Below, one piece after another: positions 35,617-46,290 of a stretch of 64,000 nucleotides of DNA. The first letter of the stretch is position 1, and every line of letters begins with the position of its first letter. This DNA comes from Ailurus styani (lineage: Eukaryota; Chordata; Mammalia; Carnivora; Ailuridae): positions 1,948,527 through 2,012,526 of the forward strand of contig LNAC01000272.1 in NCBI GenBank assembly GCA_002007465.1, written 5' to 3'. Position numbers and translations under genes: made by a program. Below the pieces are notes generated by a model, which was not told the origin of the DNA, did not search any database, and saw nothing but the letters and a program-made list of their open reading frames with translations.

Positions 35617-36335
35617 AGTCGGGGCAAGTCACCAGATTCACAAGAATAAAGCAGAAAAAAAACATCATTATCTCAATAAAAGCAGAAAAAAAGTCATTTG
35701 ATAAAACTGGACAACTGATGAGGGGGAAAATGAAAACGCTTTTCCAAGTACAAATAGAGAGAAACTTCCTCAATCCAATAAAGAATATCTACAACAAAAC
35801 AAAACTAGGGCAAGCATCATAATTCTTTGCAAAATAATGAAGCTTTCCCCTTGAGATCAGAAGGAGACAAGGTGCCTACTGGCAGCTCTGGTCAGTGAAA
35901 CAGAGGGAAGAAAAAGTATAAAAATCAAAAGGAGGAGATAGAGCTCTGATTATTCAGACATGGTGGAAACATGATCGTCTCTGGCAGAAAACAAACCTAA
36001 TCACTAGAGTCAAACTTGGGAGAGCTCTGTCATGCAGATGGACTGGAGCATTCAATACTAGAAAGGCATCAGTTCTCTTCAAATAAACCTATAGGGTCAA
36101 GGCAATCCCATAACAATCCCAATAGCATAACCAAGTCTAGTTTGAAGAACAAAGCTGGAGGACTTACCAGATATCAAAAAAAAATTATAAAACCATCATA
36201 ATTAAAACTGTGTGATATTAGTGCAGAGAAAAAAAAAAGACTAATGGATCCTAATGAGAGAACAGAAAGACACAGAGAGACACATGACAGATACATGAAT
36301 AGATACACAGACAGATGACAGATACAGTTGTTAAC
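35617..36335 (+). mobile_element. Decayed L1 ORF2, continued
   Basis: More ORF2 texture ('acatcattatctcaataaaag', 'gaaacttcctcaatccaataa', 'gaagctttccccttgagatc'), in the same orientation and order as the preceding pieces. Confidence 0.65.
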
Positions 36336-36506
36336 TTTTTTTTTTACATTTTTAAAATTTATTTATTTATCAGAAAGAGGGAGAGAGCACAAGCAGGCAG
36401 GGCCAGAGGCAGAGGCAGAGAGGGAAGCAGGCTTCCCACTGAGCAAGGAGCCCGACAAGGGACCCTGGGATAATGACCTCCGCTGACTGAGCCACCAAGG
36501 CGTCCC
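36336..36506 (-). mobile_element. CAN-SINE, minus, with internal deletions
   Basis: A SINEC with the oligo-T tail at the left and TGACTGAGCCACCAAGGCGTCCCC at the right. About 25 bases are missing near the B-box region. A TSD around cagttgttaac / cagttgttgac flanks it. Confidence 0.9.
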
Positions 36507-36751
36507 CAGTTGTTGACTTTTTTTTTGATAATACTGCCCTGCAGGGAAGCCTGGCAAGCTCAACAAAGAAATTGTGCTGGATCAATCAGATACCCATATG
36601 GGGAAAAAATGTTTAAATATATATTTCACAACGTATACAAAATCGACTTCATATGAACTAAAGAACCAAATGTGAAAGATAAAACAACACAGGTTCTAGG
36701 AGAAACGTGGGAAAATGTCTTTGTGAGTTTACAGCAGACAATGACTTCTTT

Positions 36752-36939
36752 TATTTTTAAGATTTTATTTATTTGACAGAGAGAGAGATTACAAGTAGGC
36801 AGAGAGGCAGGCAGAGCGAGAGGAGGAAGCAGGCTCCCTGCTGAGCAGAGAGCCCGACACGGGACTCGATCCCAGGACCCTGAGATCATGACCTGAGCTG
36901 AAGGTAGAGGCTTTAACCCACTGAGCCACCCAGGCACCC
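36752..36939 (-). mobile_element. CAN-SINE, minus orientation
   Basis: A full-length young-type SINEC, flanked by 14-of-15 matching TSDs (gacaatgacttcttt at 36737-36751 and 36940-36954). Confidence 0.96.
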
Positions 36940-37029
36940 GACGATGACTTCTTTAAAAGGGTCCTATTGTCCCACCCCCCACCCCCGTCCCGGGAGACGT
37001 GGACCAGCTAGGAGCAGTCTGGTTTGGTT

Positions 37030-37885
37030 TCGCAATACTTGGCTTGCTTTAGGAATTATTCAACTTCTAAAACTATAAAATGAAAAGACCCCGTGGTGAA
37101 ATGCAAATAAAACCACAATGAGGAATCACCTGACACCTGTCAGAAGGGCTAAAATCAAAAACACAGGAAACAAGTGTTGGTGAGGATGCAGAGAGAAAGG
37201 GACCCTTGTGCGCTGTGGGGGAAAGTGTGAACCGGGAAGCCACCGCAGGAAACAGTATGGACGTGCCTCGAAAAACTAAAAATAGAACCACCCTACAATC
37301 CAGCAATCACACTACTGGGTATTTACCCCCAAAATGCAAAAATACTGACTCAAAGGGGTACGTGTACCCCAATATGTATGGCACATTATTTACAATAAGG
37401 AAGACATGGAATCAGCCCACATGACCATCAATAGAGGAATGGATAAAGAAGATGTGGTATATACACCCAATGGAATATTACACAGCCTTAAAAATGAATA
37501 AAATCTTGCCATTTGCAACAACATGGATGGAGCTAGAGAGTATTATGCAAAGCGAAATAAGTCAGTCGGAGAAAAGACAAGTACCTTATGATTTCACTTA
37601 TAAGTGGAATTCAAGAAACGAATAAGCATAGGGCAAAAAGAGAGAGAGACAAACCAAGAAACAGACGCTTAACTCCAGAGAACACACTGCTGGTCACCAG
37701 CGGGGAGGAGTGTGGGGGGTGGGGAAAATAGGTGATGGGGATTGAGGAGGGCACCTGTCGAGATCAGCACTGGGTGACGTATGGCAGTGGTAAATCACTA
37801 TATTGTACACCTGAATCTAATATTACACTGTAGGTGAAATATACTGGAATTAAAATATTAAAGAATAATAATTAAAAAATAAAAC
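37030..37885 (+). mobile_element. L1 3' end (ORF2 C-terminus and 3'UTR)
   Basis: The typical carnivoran L1 3' end: 'gtatttacccccaaaatgc', then 'gaatggataaagaagatg', 'aatggaatattacacagcc', 'aaataagtcagtcgg', and an A-rich end. It is parallel to the copies at 70-615 and 27,900-28,470. Confidence 0.88.
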
Positions 37886-37886
37886 T

Positions 37887-38092
37887 GGGCACCCAGATGG
37901 CGCAGTCGGGTAAGCCTCTGCCTTCGGCTCAGATCATGATCCCAGGGTCCCGGGATTGAGCTCCACATCAGGTTCCCCTGCTTAGTGGGGAGACTGCTTC
38001 TCCCTCGACTCCTCCCCCCTGCTCATGATCTCTCTCTCTCTCTCTCATGCTCTATCTCTCTCAAATAAATAAATAAAATCTTCTAAAAATCT
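37887..38092 (+). mobile_element. CAN-SINE, older subfamily, plus orientation
   Basis: A diverged SINEC ('gggcacccagatggcgcagt' start, TC-rich middle, AAATAAATAAATAAAATCTT end). Confidence 0.92.
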
Positions 38093-38699
38093 GTTTTAAA
38101 AAATGAAACTAAAAGGAACTCTTTGTACTTCTGGAGCCGGGCTTCTGCTGTGGGATGCAGACATGTCTTCCTCCCTCCACTATCTCCCCGTCTTTCTGCC
38201 CTCATCCTACCTGCGCACCCGCCACTCTGGGCCCTCCTCACGTTCCAGCAGAGCACTACCTGCATCCTTCAACCACGCGCACCGAGCTTCTGGGAGGGGC
38301 GGGCAGGAGGGACTTCTGTGGGACCTGAGCTCATCCTCGCCTTCTGAGATCACTGAGATTTCACAGGCATTTGGCTAGACCCATTCCCCTCCGGGGAACC
38401 CCTTTCTGAGGAGCATAGATCCTACTACTGTAGAGTGCTCTCGGGAAATGGAAGACAACCTGGAAGGCTCCTTCAAGGATATACTTCTGCTACTCATCCT
38501 CTGCGTGAGACCCTCCCCTAAAAAGCTGAACAAGGAACACCACAGCTTGGAGGAAGGGACAAGGGACAGGATCCATTGTGCTCATACCTGTCCCCTTCTC
38601 CAGAGCCCGAGGTCCCTGAGGGAAGGAACAGCATGCTTCTTAATCCCCAGGGCATAGCTATAGCCCATAGGAAGCAGGTGCTTTGCCAGCGTTTGGAGA

Positions 38700-38756
38700 A
38701 ACAGAAGGCAAGGGGAGAAGGGAGACAGGAGGAGGGAGAAGGAGGAAGGAGGAGAT
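38700..38756. repeat. Purine-rich GGAGGA tract
   Basis: Almost entirely A and G on the plus strand, with many GGAG units. It is simple-sequence DNA and explains the overlapping open frames here. Confidence 0.8.
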
Positions 38757-39048
38757 GAGCCCAGTCTGGGTAAAGCTTCAGTTCCAGCCGCCCGAGCTTC
38801 CTTCTCTCTGGCCCCACATGCTACCTAAAGGGCATTTTAAAATATTTTTTCCATTTGAAAAAAAGACGGTGGGTCTGGAGTAGACATGGAGTCCATGCAT
38901 TTCTTCCTTTTCGAGGTCTAGGCCTGATAAATTGAGTATTTTTGTTGGTTGGGTTAGAGAGCCTAGTTTTCAACATTCTTCTACTTGAATTCATCCCCAG
39001 AGGCCTGGAAGCTCCCCCTGAAGGAGCCTCGCCGGCGCCTTAAGGCTC

Positions 39049-39178
39049 AATGCTCGCTCCGGACTCTGCACATTCCTGCCCGACGCAGGTTCGATGCTCG
39101 CTCCGGACTCTGCACATTCCCGCCCCACACGGGTCCGATGCGCGCTCCGGACTCTGCACATTTCCCCCGGCCCCGGCA
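39049..39178. repeat. 44-bp GC-rich minisatellite, about three copies
   Basis: The unit (gatgctcgctccggactctg then cacattcc) repeats at 39049, 39093 and 39137, with a few substitutions and a diverged end in the third copy. The period of 44 is not a multiple of three, so the overlapping open frames do not encode a repeated peptide in one frame. Confidence 0.93.
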
Positions 39179-39534
39179 CATCCCCGGGCGCTCATTTCCT
39201 CAGCCCTGGTCGTGCCAAGCACAACGCATCCAAAATGATTTTTTTTTTTTTGGCTGTTCATCTAACTTCCTCTTCTTTAATTTTCACAAGAGGCGTTTCT
39301 AGAGGAGAGACTGATGTCACGGGGCCTCTTTCCAGATGTTGTTTTGAAATCAGTGTAACCATGGCATTGCTGGAGACCGAGGAGTCCATCTGGGCCAACT
39401 GAGTCACGCCCGGGTGCAGGGCGGGGCAGGAGCTGGGGCAGGGACTAGAGCATCCCTCCCAAAAGGGGAGGGAGGGTGGGGGTGTTATTCAACACCAAGG
39501 CACCCCCAGGAAGGACACTGGGACCAGCTGTCAC

Positions 39535-39639
39535 CTTTGACCCCGATGCCCTGGCACTCCTTATAGGAGACCTGCTCAGACATTGAAACCCTCACTCGCT
39601 TAGACCTCGATCCTGGATGGTTCAGGATCACCTGTGCTC
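39535..39639 (-). other. Candidate unassigned exon
   Basis: A 105-base block is flanked by an excellent acceptor (a T-rich pyrimidine tract then TTTTCAG, AG at 39641-39640) and a GT donor (AAAG then GTGACA, at 39534-39533). In one frame it is open for its whole length and reads AQVILNHPGSRSKRVRVSM then SEQVSYKECQGIGVK. It is a symmetric phase 1-1 exon in that frame. It does not fit canonical IL16, because the flanking IL16 exons meet in phase 0 and that phase hits a stop four codons in. It could be an alternative or poison exon, part of a non-coding transcript, or chance. Confidence 0.25.
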
Positions 39640-40289
39640 CTGAAAAGGAAAAACAAGAGCTCGGGTTGGGTTCCAAGCCGGCCAGTAGCCCTCCAGCCTT
39701 CCCGGGGCCAGCCTTGCCCCCAGCGTGACTCAAGTGTGCACCTTGGCCCTTCCCCGCCTCCCGGTCTCCGTTCACGCCCCTCCGCCCGCTCACACCACTC
39801 CCTGTGATCTGGACTTCTTGACCTGGGTATCCCGCTGTCAACCAGCACCTCCTCCAGGGTGCCCTTCAGCACATAGAGCTGCATATGCCCAGGGTTCCCA
39901 GGACTGCCGTCACATGTCTGCACCCACACGCTGAAGCCGGAGAGAGGCACTCTGTCCCATTCTCCACGAGCACCGCGGAAGCTACAACTCTTGCACGTTC
40001 CTGGCACATCGGAGGTGCCCAGGCAATGCTACTGGATTCGTTAATGACTCCGCGACAGGCAACGTCCCCCTTCTAAAACAGAAATAGTCCTGATAAGGCT
40101 AATTAAGCCAGTTTCCTCCCCTGAGCTGTTCATCTGGCTCTCCCCCGGTGTCCAGCCTCCTGCCACTGGCAGGTGCCACCTACTGAGCTCCAGACACACG
40201 TTCGTGTGCACAAAGGCCAGACACACACTTGAGTGCACAGAGAGGCCCACGCAGAAGCCCTCCGTGCCTCTCACCTCCATGTCTTCACG

Positions 40290-41330
40290 CGTGCGGTTCC
40301 TTCCACCTGGGATTCCCAGCCACCCACCCCTGCTGAGCCGAGCCCGGGCTCCTTCAGGAACATCTCACCCGTTCCCGACCGTGTGTCCAGCCCGGAGTGT
40401 CACACGGCGTCTGCTTTCTGGGGTTGCACAGCACAAAACCTGCAGGGAAGCTTGCTGCCTCCCATCTTCCTGCAAGACGAATCTGGTCAACAAGTGCCCC
40501 GGGTTTGCCTTGAAAATAAATCTGTACTCTGACCATTCTCAGTGCGACTACCGCCGTCCTAGTTGGAGCCACATCTCCTTCAGCTGGGATTACTGCAGAA
40601 GCCCGAGCTGGGGTCCCATGCTCCACTCTCCCCTCAGCAGCCAGAGCGCTCCCCTGTGGGCTGGGCCCTGCCCCTGCTCCCTCGGTCTCCCATCCCTCTT
40701 AGAACAAAATTCCAAGTGCATCTTGGCTACCACCCGGCTTCCCCTTCCGCCGCCCTCCCCTGTGTGCAATCCGCCAGGCACACTCTTGTCCTTGCTGCTG
40801 CAAATTCATCATTTTTCATGTCTTTGCACATACTGTTCCCGCTGCCTGGAATGTTCTTCCCTGTCTGAAACATTCAGAGGACTCACTTGTCCGCCTCCTT
40901 CAGGTCGCTGCTCACACGTCCCTTCTTCAGAGAAGCCTTCATGATTACCTTCCCCAAAAGGATATTGACCTCTCCCCTCATCACTCTCTATTCTCTTTTG
41001 CTGCCTAAGATTTCTCCAGAGCCCTTCACTGTTTAATGTCATATCCCGTATGATATATGATATATCACAGTTCACAGCTGTCCCCCCACCAGATTAAGAG
41101 TTGTGTGAGGACAGGGACTGGGTCTGCGTGGCTCACAGCTCGGTGCTCTGCAAACACTCACTGAATGTACTGATATCCAGCACCAGACACCCACTCCCTC
41201 CCTGTGAGCCTCCGACAGCCCTTTGGAGTGCATTCTGTACTCCACTCTAAACAAGATCCTTTTCGGGCAAGGACTGGATCCCCACGGTAACAGGTGCTCA
41301 GGAAACCCTTGTGCGCTCAAATAGAAGCAA
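40290..41330 (+). mobile_element. L2 LINE remnant
   Basis: Plus-strand sequence with L2 3' landmarks: 'tttgcacatactgttcccgc' then 'tgcctggaatgttcttccc', 'cttcaggtcgctgctcac', 'ttcttcagagaagccttc', and a 'gtgaggacagggactgggtc' end. It explains the 246-codon frame at 40204-40944. Confidence 0.75.
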
Positions 41331-42603
41331 GTGAATGATTCATTCTAGGAGTCTGTTGGAGTCTCCCAATGATTTTTGAATTTCATCTATCTGAGCGCTA
41401 ACCTGGACAACGTGATCACATCATCAATACATTTGACTCTCAGCTGGTGGATAGTATACTTGTCACATCACTCACGGCAAACTGGGAGCCTAGCCAAGGT
41501 CCCTGAGACCCACTGGGATGCTCATCCCTCCTTCCGTCCTTTTGGGTGAGCTCAGGCCATATCAACAGAAGTCACGTCGTGGGTGATGGAGCAGCCCGGT
41601 CTGGCGAGGCCCTTGGGGAAGAGGTTTGTGCCTGGAGATCACCGGGACTATCCCCTCTCTAGGAACCCCCCTGCTAGCCTGGTATGTAATGTTCCATAAT
41701 AGCGTTTATGGTATACACGTTAAGCAATGGGTTTTGCCCTCAAGGAAGCAAGCTGTGCAAAGGTCCTGTGACCCCTCCACTGGGACTGGAATGGCTTTCC
41801 TCCTTTCTGTCGACAGTCGTGTGACTGTGCCGGTAAGGTGTGGGACAGACCCTTCCCGGCTGGCCCGTCGCTGGGTAAGCTGCATGAGTTCCAAGGTTCT
41901 GGGCTGCTTGGACCCTTGAGAAATCCCACCTTGGATGGAAGGCTGAAGGCACAGATTTGGACAGAGAATCAGCCTCTATTCCCTGGTGCCTTCCAATTTC
42001 CATCTTGTGATAACACAACGTGAGATATGTTCTAATGGAAGAGAAGTCATTCTGAATTTTGGCTGGTCTCCAAGCACTACTTAGCTTTCCTCGAGCCCTC
42101 CCCTCTTGTTAGCTCCAGCACTCACACCCGTGTGGAAACTGGCAGGGGCACCTGGAAAATGCTCACGATCGGCACTCAGGGAGCAAACGCACTGATCCTC
42201 TCGTCCTTGCCCTGAGTGACACAAGGTCTGGGCCTCGCCCGGTTCCTGTAAGTCAGTGACCTGCGGTGCGAGCGAGTACCAGAGAGTGTCTGCCTGAGAT
42301 GAGAACGTGCCAGCGTACCGACCATTGCCCTTCGCATTTTCTGGCAGGGATCCAGGCTCAGTTTCCCTCCCAATGACACAGCATCTCACTGAATCTCTCA
42401 AGTGAAAAGGTTAACTGAGCCTGATTCATTACCATGCTCATTATTATCATTCTGGTGAGCCCTGCCTCAGTTTCTTCCTTGCTTTTGTTCAGAATTAGAA
42501 CTCTGGGCCTTCCTGACCTCAGAGTAAAAGGGTTCAAAGACTTTCATTCAGAGCACCCGAAACCAACCAGAGACTCTTCCAACCCCGCAAGCCCTGGGCA
42601 TAC

Positions 42604-42915
42604 CTTCATGAAGAATAGCCTCCTACAGCTCTTGCCTCGATCACTCCCAGCTGCTTGGAGCTGAGCCACCTCGGAGGCCAGCGCTAGATCAGGAATGCTG
42701 CTGGGCCCAGCCTCCGATGTGTCTGCCAACTGCACAGACGAGTGGAAAATCCCCTCCTTGCCCTGGCCCAGGGAAATCTCAAAGGGATCGGGGTATTTCT
42801 CATCGGGGCTTGAGCCGTCGTCACTGGTCTTAGCATTACAGAGCATCAGGGACCGGGAGATGGACCGCAGTTTTGTAGATTTCCTGCTCCTTCCAGAACG
42901 GCTGTGCGGGTCCAT
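42604..42915 (-). CDS. IL16: IL16 first coding exon (codons 1-104)
   Basis: This exon codes for the extreme N-terminus of the long pro-IL-16 form: 104 complete codons (312 bases) from ATG at 42915 to AAG at 42604, followed by a GT donor at 42603-42602. The start has A at -3 and G at +4, a strong initiation context. The peptide opens with a basic serine-rich stretch ([13 protein letters not shown]...), then an acidic segment around residues 31-48 ([18 protein letters not shown]), and ends RRLFFMK. There is no signal peptide or membrane segment, as expected for a protein secreted only after processing. The wording matches mammalian IL-16 nearly residue for residue. The exon continues upstream as untranslated or possibly coding sequence to an acceptor at 43018-43017. 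It joins in phase 0 to the exon starting at 9603. Confidence 0.95.
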
Positions 42916-43016
42916 CCTCAGAGAGGAAGTAAGGCTGCCCTTCTTCTTCTCCTGGTCTGTGGCCCTTGGGTGGCGGGTGGTGACTGGACTGGGCTTAGCC
43001 ACCACTTCGTGTGTCC
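42916..43016 (-). other. IL16: IL16 5' part of first coding exon (5'UTR or N-terminal extension)
   Basis: Upstream of the start codon the same exon extends 101 bases to a very good acceptor: a long pyrimidine run then CCAG, with AG at 43018-43017. The IL16 frame stays open through this whole stretch (33 codons, no stop), so it is either 5'UTR or coding if an upstream exon supplies an in-frame ATG. The strong context of the ATG at 42915 and its position relative to known IL-16 favour UTR. Confidence 0.7.
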
Positions 43017-43234
43017 CTGGAGAAAAGAGGAAGCAGAAAGAAGCAGTGTGACTTGCTACTGACAAGAGGCCTGGAGCAGAGCCACGGGAGCACGAGTGCC
43101 CATGCGGCAGGGCAGCCAGGGAGATGGTCCTTTGGTGGCACTGGCCCACGTGGCCCAGCGTGTGGGGCTCGGGAACCCAAGTGTTTACCACCCCCTCCAC
43201 TCCTGGAAGCCAGAGCTTCTCTTATCCAAACCCT

Positions 43235-43300
43235 TACTCTGCAGACAGGGAAACTGAGGCACGGAGTAGGGAAACGCAGACCCAAAGCCCCAAAGCGCCA
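43235..43300 (-). repeat. MIR fragment
   Basis: A short piece with 'gggaaactgaggcacgga' on the plus strand, the minus-strand MIR core. Confidence 0.45.
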
Positions 43301-44049
43301 TGGCAGAAAGCAGCCATCAGAGTCACAGATGACGGAGGTCCGAGCTTTGTGACGTCTGTGCTTCAGGCAAGTCTGTAGGGGCTCCAGCGTAAGGATGCAC
43401 CCTCAGTGGGGGGGGGGGGCAAGGGGGACAAGGATGTACCTGACCGTCCTCTTTCACTAGGCCTGGTGAGTCCCGTAGCATCTCCAGAGAAACCCCAGAG
43501 TCTAAGAGCAGCGTCTGAGGACAGCTGCTTCCTCGTCCTCCTTTCCGGACGCACAGCCTATGACCCGGGTTGGGAGTGTCGCCCAGTGCCAACCCCCAGG
43601 GTTGACTGCGTCTAAGAGATGGTGGCATGTGGGAAGAGCCTCACACAGCAGGGGCTTGGCATACCCATGCACCCTTCCCTGGGCCCAAGGTCACACCCTG
43701 TCCAGGGCCTCCTGTTCCGTCCCACCCACCCCCCGATCCCCATCTCCTAGCCCAGCAGACGGAGGACTGGCTTCACATACCGGTCAACCCCTTCTCTCAG
43801 AGCCCAGCCCGCCCGGCTCGGCATCACCACGAGGCCCCTCCTTCGGCTTCAGTGTCTGTGCAACAGGTGGCAAAGGGATCCATCCAGAGCTCCTGACTCA
43901 GGCCCAAGCCACAAAGCACAGCCGTTGTCAGAACAGCAGACCGTGGGCCACTTGTAGGCAGAGCCAGGGTCGAACAAGGAAAAGCAGAGACCTTCCAACA
44001 TTTCATTAACTAGAAGCCCTTTCAGAGCCTCTGCAAGGAAAATTTCTCC

Positions 44050-44256
44050 TTTTTTTTTTTTTTAAGATTTTATTTATTTATTTGACACAGAGAGAGAGAC
44101 TACAAGTAGGCAGAGAGGCAGGCAGAGAGACAGGGAGAGGAGGAAGCAGGCTCCCTGCTGAGCAGAGAGCCCGATGCGGGCCTCGATCCCAGGATGCTGA
44201 GATCATGACCTGAGCCGAAAGCAGAGGCTTTAACCCACTGAGCCACCCAGGCGCCC
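44050..44256 (-). mobile_element. CAN-SINE, minus orientation, 13-bp TSD
   Basis: A full-length SINEC with poly-T at the left and GAGCCACCCAGGCGCCC at the right, flanked by aaggaaaatttct at 44035-44047 and 44257-44269. Confidence 0.97.
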
Positions 44257-45019
44257 AAGGAAAATTTCTTCTTAAGGAAGATTGCTTTTCTTCAACAGTG
44301 AATGTTTTCTGTATTAGCCCTTTAATTTTATCAGTTTGTTCACCATCTATAGCAACCAATAGCAATGAATGAAAAAGAATGAATGAAAAAATAAGGGGAA
44401 GCCCACTATATGTCAGGCATCGCTCTTGATGAGCTAGTACAAATTAACAGGATATTAGGATATTAGTCCCTTTCATCCGGCCTCTTCCCGGTATCTCAGA
44501 GTCCTGTACTCTGTCCTTCAAGTAAGGGAGAACCCCCCACCGCAGGTGGAACCAGCCCTTTGCCAAACCCCATGCCTGGCTGCAGGGTGCTGAACCCTGC
44601 AGGGGACACCCCCAACCCCGAGCAGACCACTGCCATGGGACACCGGCGGCCACCCACTGGACTCCCCCGCCCTGGCCAACAATTGCACGGCGTTTCTATA
44701 GTTAGCCTGATCATTCTCAGCAATAACTATTTCAAAACTTTCCCTTCTTAGAAACTAGATCTACCCCCGTTCCTATTCTAGACAGAGAATGTGTCCTCCT
44801 GCTTCGTGCAAATGCAGAAGCTCTCAGATAGCAATCCTCCTGGCTTTCTACTATCAAATGAGCACCTGCATTTGCCATCCACACATACTCTCCACACCCT
44901 TGGTGGTGGAATGCCTGCCCTCCCATTGAGGCTGGGCCTTCCCCCTACCCACATCTGTACTCTGGCTCCCACTCCTCCAGAATGTTGGTGCACAGCACTG
45001 AGTACTTTTAGTATTTCAT

Positions 45020-45165
45020 CCTCACAAAAATCTACTGTAGGCTCCATTAATATCCTCAGTTTACAAAAAGGATCACTGAAGCACAGAGAGGTTAAGTCAC
45101 TTTCTCAAGATCACACAGCTAGGGCTCCGTGACAGCGGGAATTAAACCAGGCAGTGTGACTCTGG
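45020..45165 (-). repeat. MIR element, minus
   Basis: A well-preserved MIR core in minus orientation: 'agcacagagaggttaagtca', 'agatcacacagctaggg', 'ggcagtgtgactctggagcc'. Confidence 0.85.
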
Positions 45166-45312
45166 AGCCTGCCCTTTTCCACCGCTTCCCGCTGACACTG
45201 ATTATCCCCCGCCTCGGGGACAGGTTACCTAATCTCTCCTCCACACCGGGTCTCTAGCAACAGGGCGGAAGCATACTTAGATCGCTTCTGTTTTTAAAAA
45301 ACTGCGTGTCGA

Positions 45313-45513
45313 GGGGCTCCTGGGTGGCTCAGTCAGTTCTTGATTTCGGCTCAGGTCATGATCTCAAGGTCCTGAGATCGATCCCGGCATTGGGCTCTGT
45401 GCTGGGCGTGGAGCCTGCTTAAGTTTCTCTCTCTCCCTCCACCCCTCCCCCCTTTCCCCCAACCTGCTCACATGCACGCGCTCTCTCTCTCTCTCTCAAA
45501 AAAAAAAAAACAA
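45313..45513 (+). mobile_element. CAN-SINE, divergent subfamily, plus orientation
   Basis: A SINEC with GGGGCTCCTGGGTGGCTCAG start, a C/T-rich middle ending in a (CT) run and a pure A tail without the AATAAA repeat. The probable TSD is imperfect. Confidence 0.9.
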
Positions 45514-46000
45514 CAACTATGTGTCAACTCCACATCCTTCTCTTGTTATCCGCCTCTCTCTTAGCCTCTTCATCTCTTCTTGTTTTCCCTTTGTCTCTTA
45601 TTACAGTGAGAATTCTTAACACGAGGTCTACCATCTTAACACATTGTTAAGTACACACACAGGCTGCTGTGCTGGACACCAGGTCGACAGGGACATTTTT
45701 CCTTCTTACCTTCTTGAACAAGTGTTTCACACCCTGCACTTTCTCTCCTCATGCTCACCTCCCCTTCGAGTCACAGCCCATAGTCAGCTTCCTTCCCCTG
45801 AAACCACTGAAACTCTCATTTTATCACTTCTGCATTGTACGTGCCCCTAAGTCATGCACCCGGGTCCAGAGGGCGCAGTCTGCTTGCCGAGAACCTGCGT
45901 CGTTTGGAGAGGATTTGTTGAAACTAGACATACAGAGCTAAGATCTACTGGCTGAAGAATACATAGAACTCGAGCTTTTTGGTGTTTTCTTTTTCCTGTC

Positions 46001-46024
46001 TCATTACTCATTACTCATTACTCA
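46001..46024. repeat. Short TCATTAC repeat
   Basis: Three tandem 8-base units (tcattact-like) before the sequence resumes. Confidence 0.7.
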
Positions 46025-46238
46025 CTCCAGGTACCACTTTTCAAATCCAAATGATAAATGCTCTCCCCATCATCCCCAAAACAGGAGTTCTTTTGATTCT
46101 GTCAGTTCGACTTCCCAGAACTAGTGACTCACAATGCAAAGGGCACTGTGAGTATTTATATATTTATATCCAATTTCTTTGCATTTTGTTCAACTTCATT
46201 AGGACTCCTCGCAGCTCACCTGAGCCACATGGAGAAGG

Positions 46239-46242
<4 letters not shown>

Positions 46243-46289
<47 letters not shown>
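46243..46289. repeat. (GT)23 microsatellite
   Basis: A pure GT run of about 47 bases. Confidence 0.97.

Positions 46290-46290
<1 letters not shown>

Larger units (their letters stand above)
9604..42603 (-). other. IL16 first coding intron (33.0 kb)
   Basis: This very large intron lies between the start-codon exon and the second coding exon. It is filled mainly by L1 fragments and CAN-SINEs in both orientations, each listed separately. Stretches without a named repeat include 10,150-10,550, 11,200-14,280 (with a CpG-dense patch), 17,800-19,500, 30,300-30,830, 31,050-33,250 and 38,100-40,280. One candidate unassigned exon lies at 39639-39535. No other gene was recognised inside it. Confidence 0.85.
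1..43016 (-). other. IL16: IL16 gene, partial (5' coding half)
   Basis: This span covers the recognisable part of IL16 on the minus strand. IL16 makes a long intracellular PDZ scaffold precursor; in the known family the C-terminal part is cut off by caspase-3 and secreted as a CD4-binding chemoattractant. Only the 5' coding half is here: five exons (42915-42604, 9603-9495, 7029-6887, 5125-5015, 4621-4507) with introns of 33.0 kb, 2.5 kb, 1.8 kb and 0.4 kb, then an intron continuing past base 1. Exon phases are mutually compatible and the joined frame has no stop. Recognition rests on protein-level similarity to the mammalian IL-16 N-terminus as I remember it, exon by exon. The right boundary given is the acceptor of the first coding exon; non-coding 5' exons and the promoter probably lie further right and cannot be located. 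Confidence 0.93.

Noticed and set aside
40204..40944. A 246-codon plus-strand open frame
   Set aside because: Most of it is L2 LINE sequence; the peptide has no domain.
42544..43200. The whole 218-codon minus-strand frame around the IL16 start as one ORF
   Set aside because: Its right part crosses the acceptor at 43018-43017 and its left end crosses the donor at 42603, so only 42604-42915 is taken as coding.
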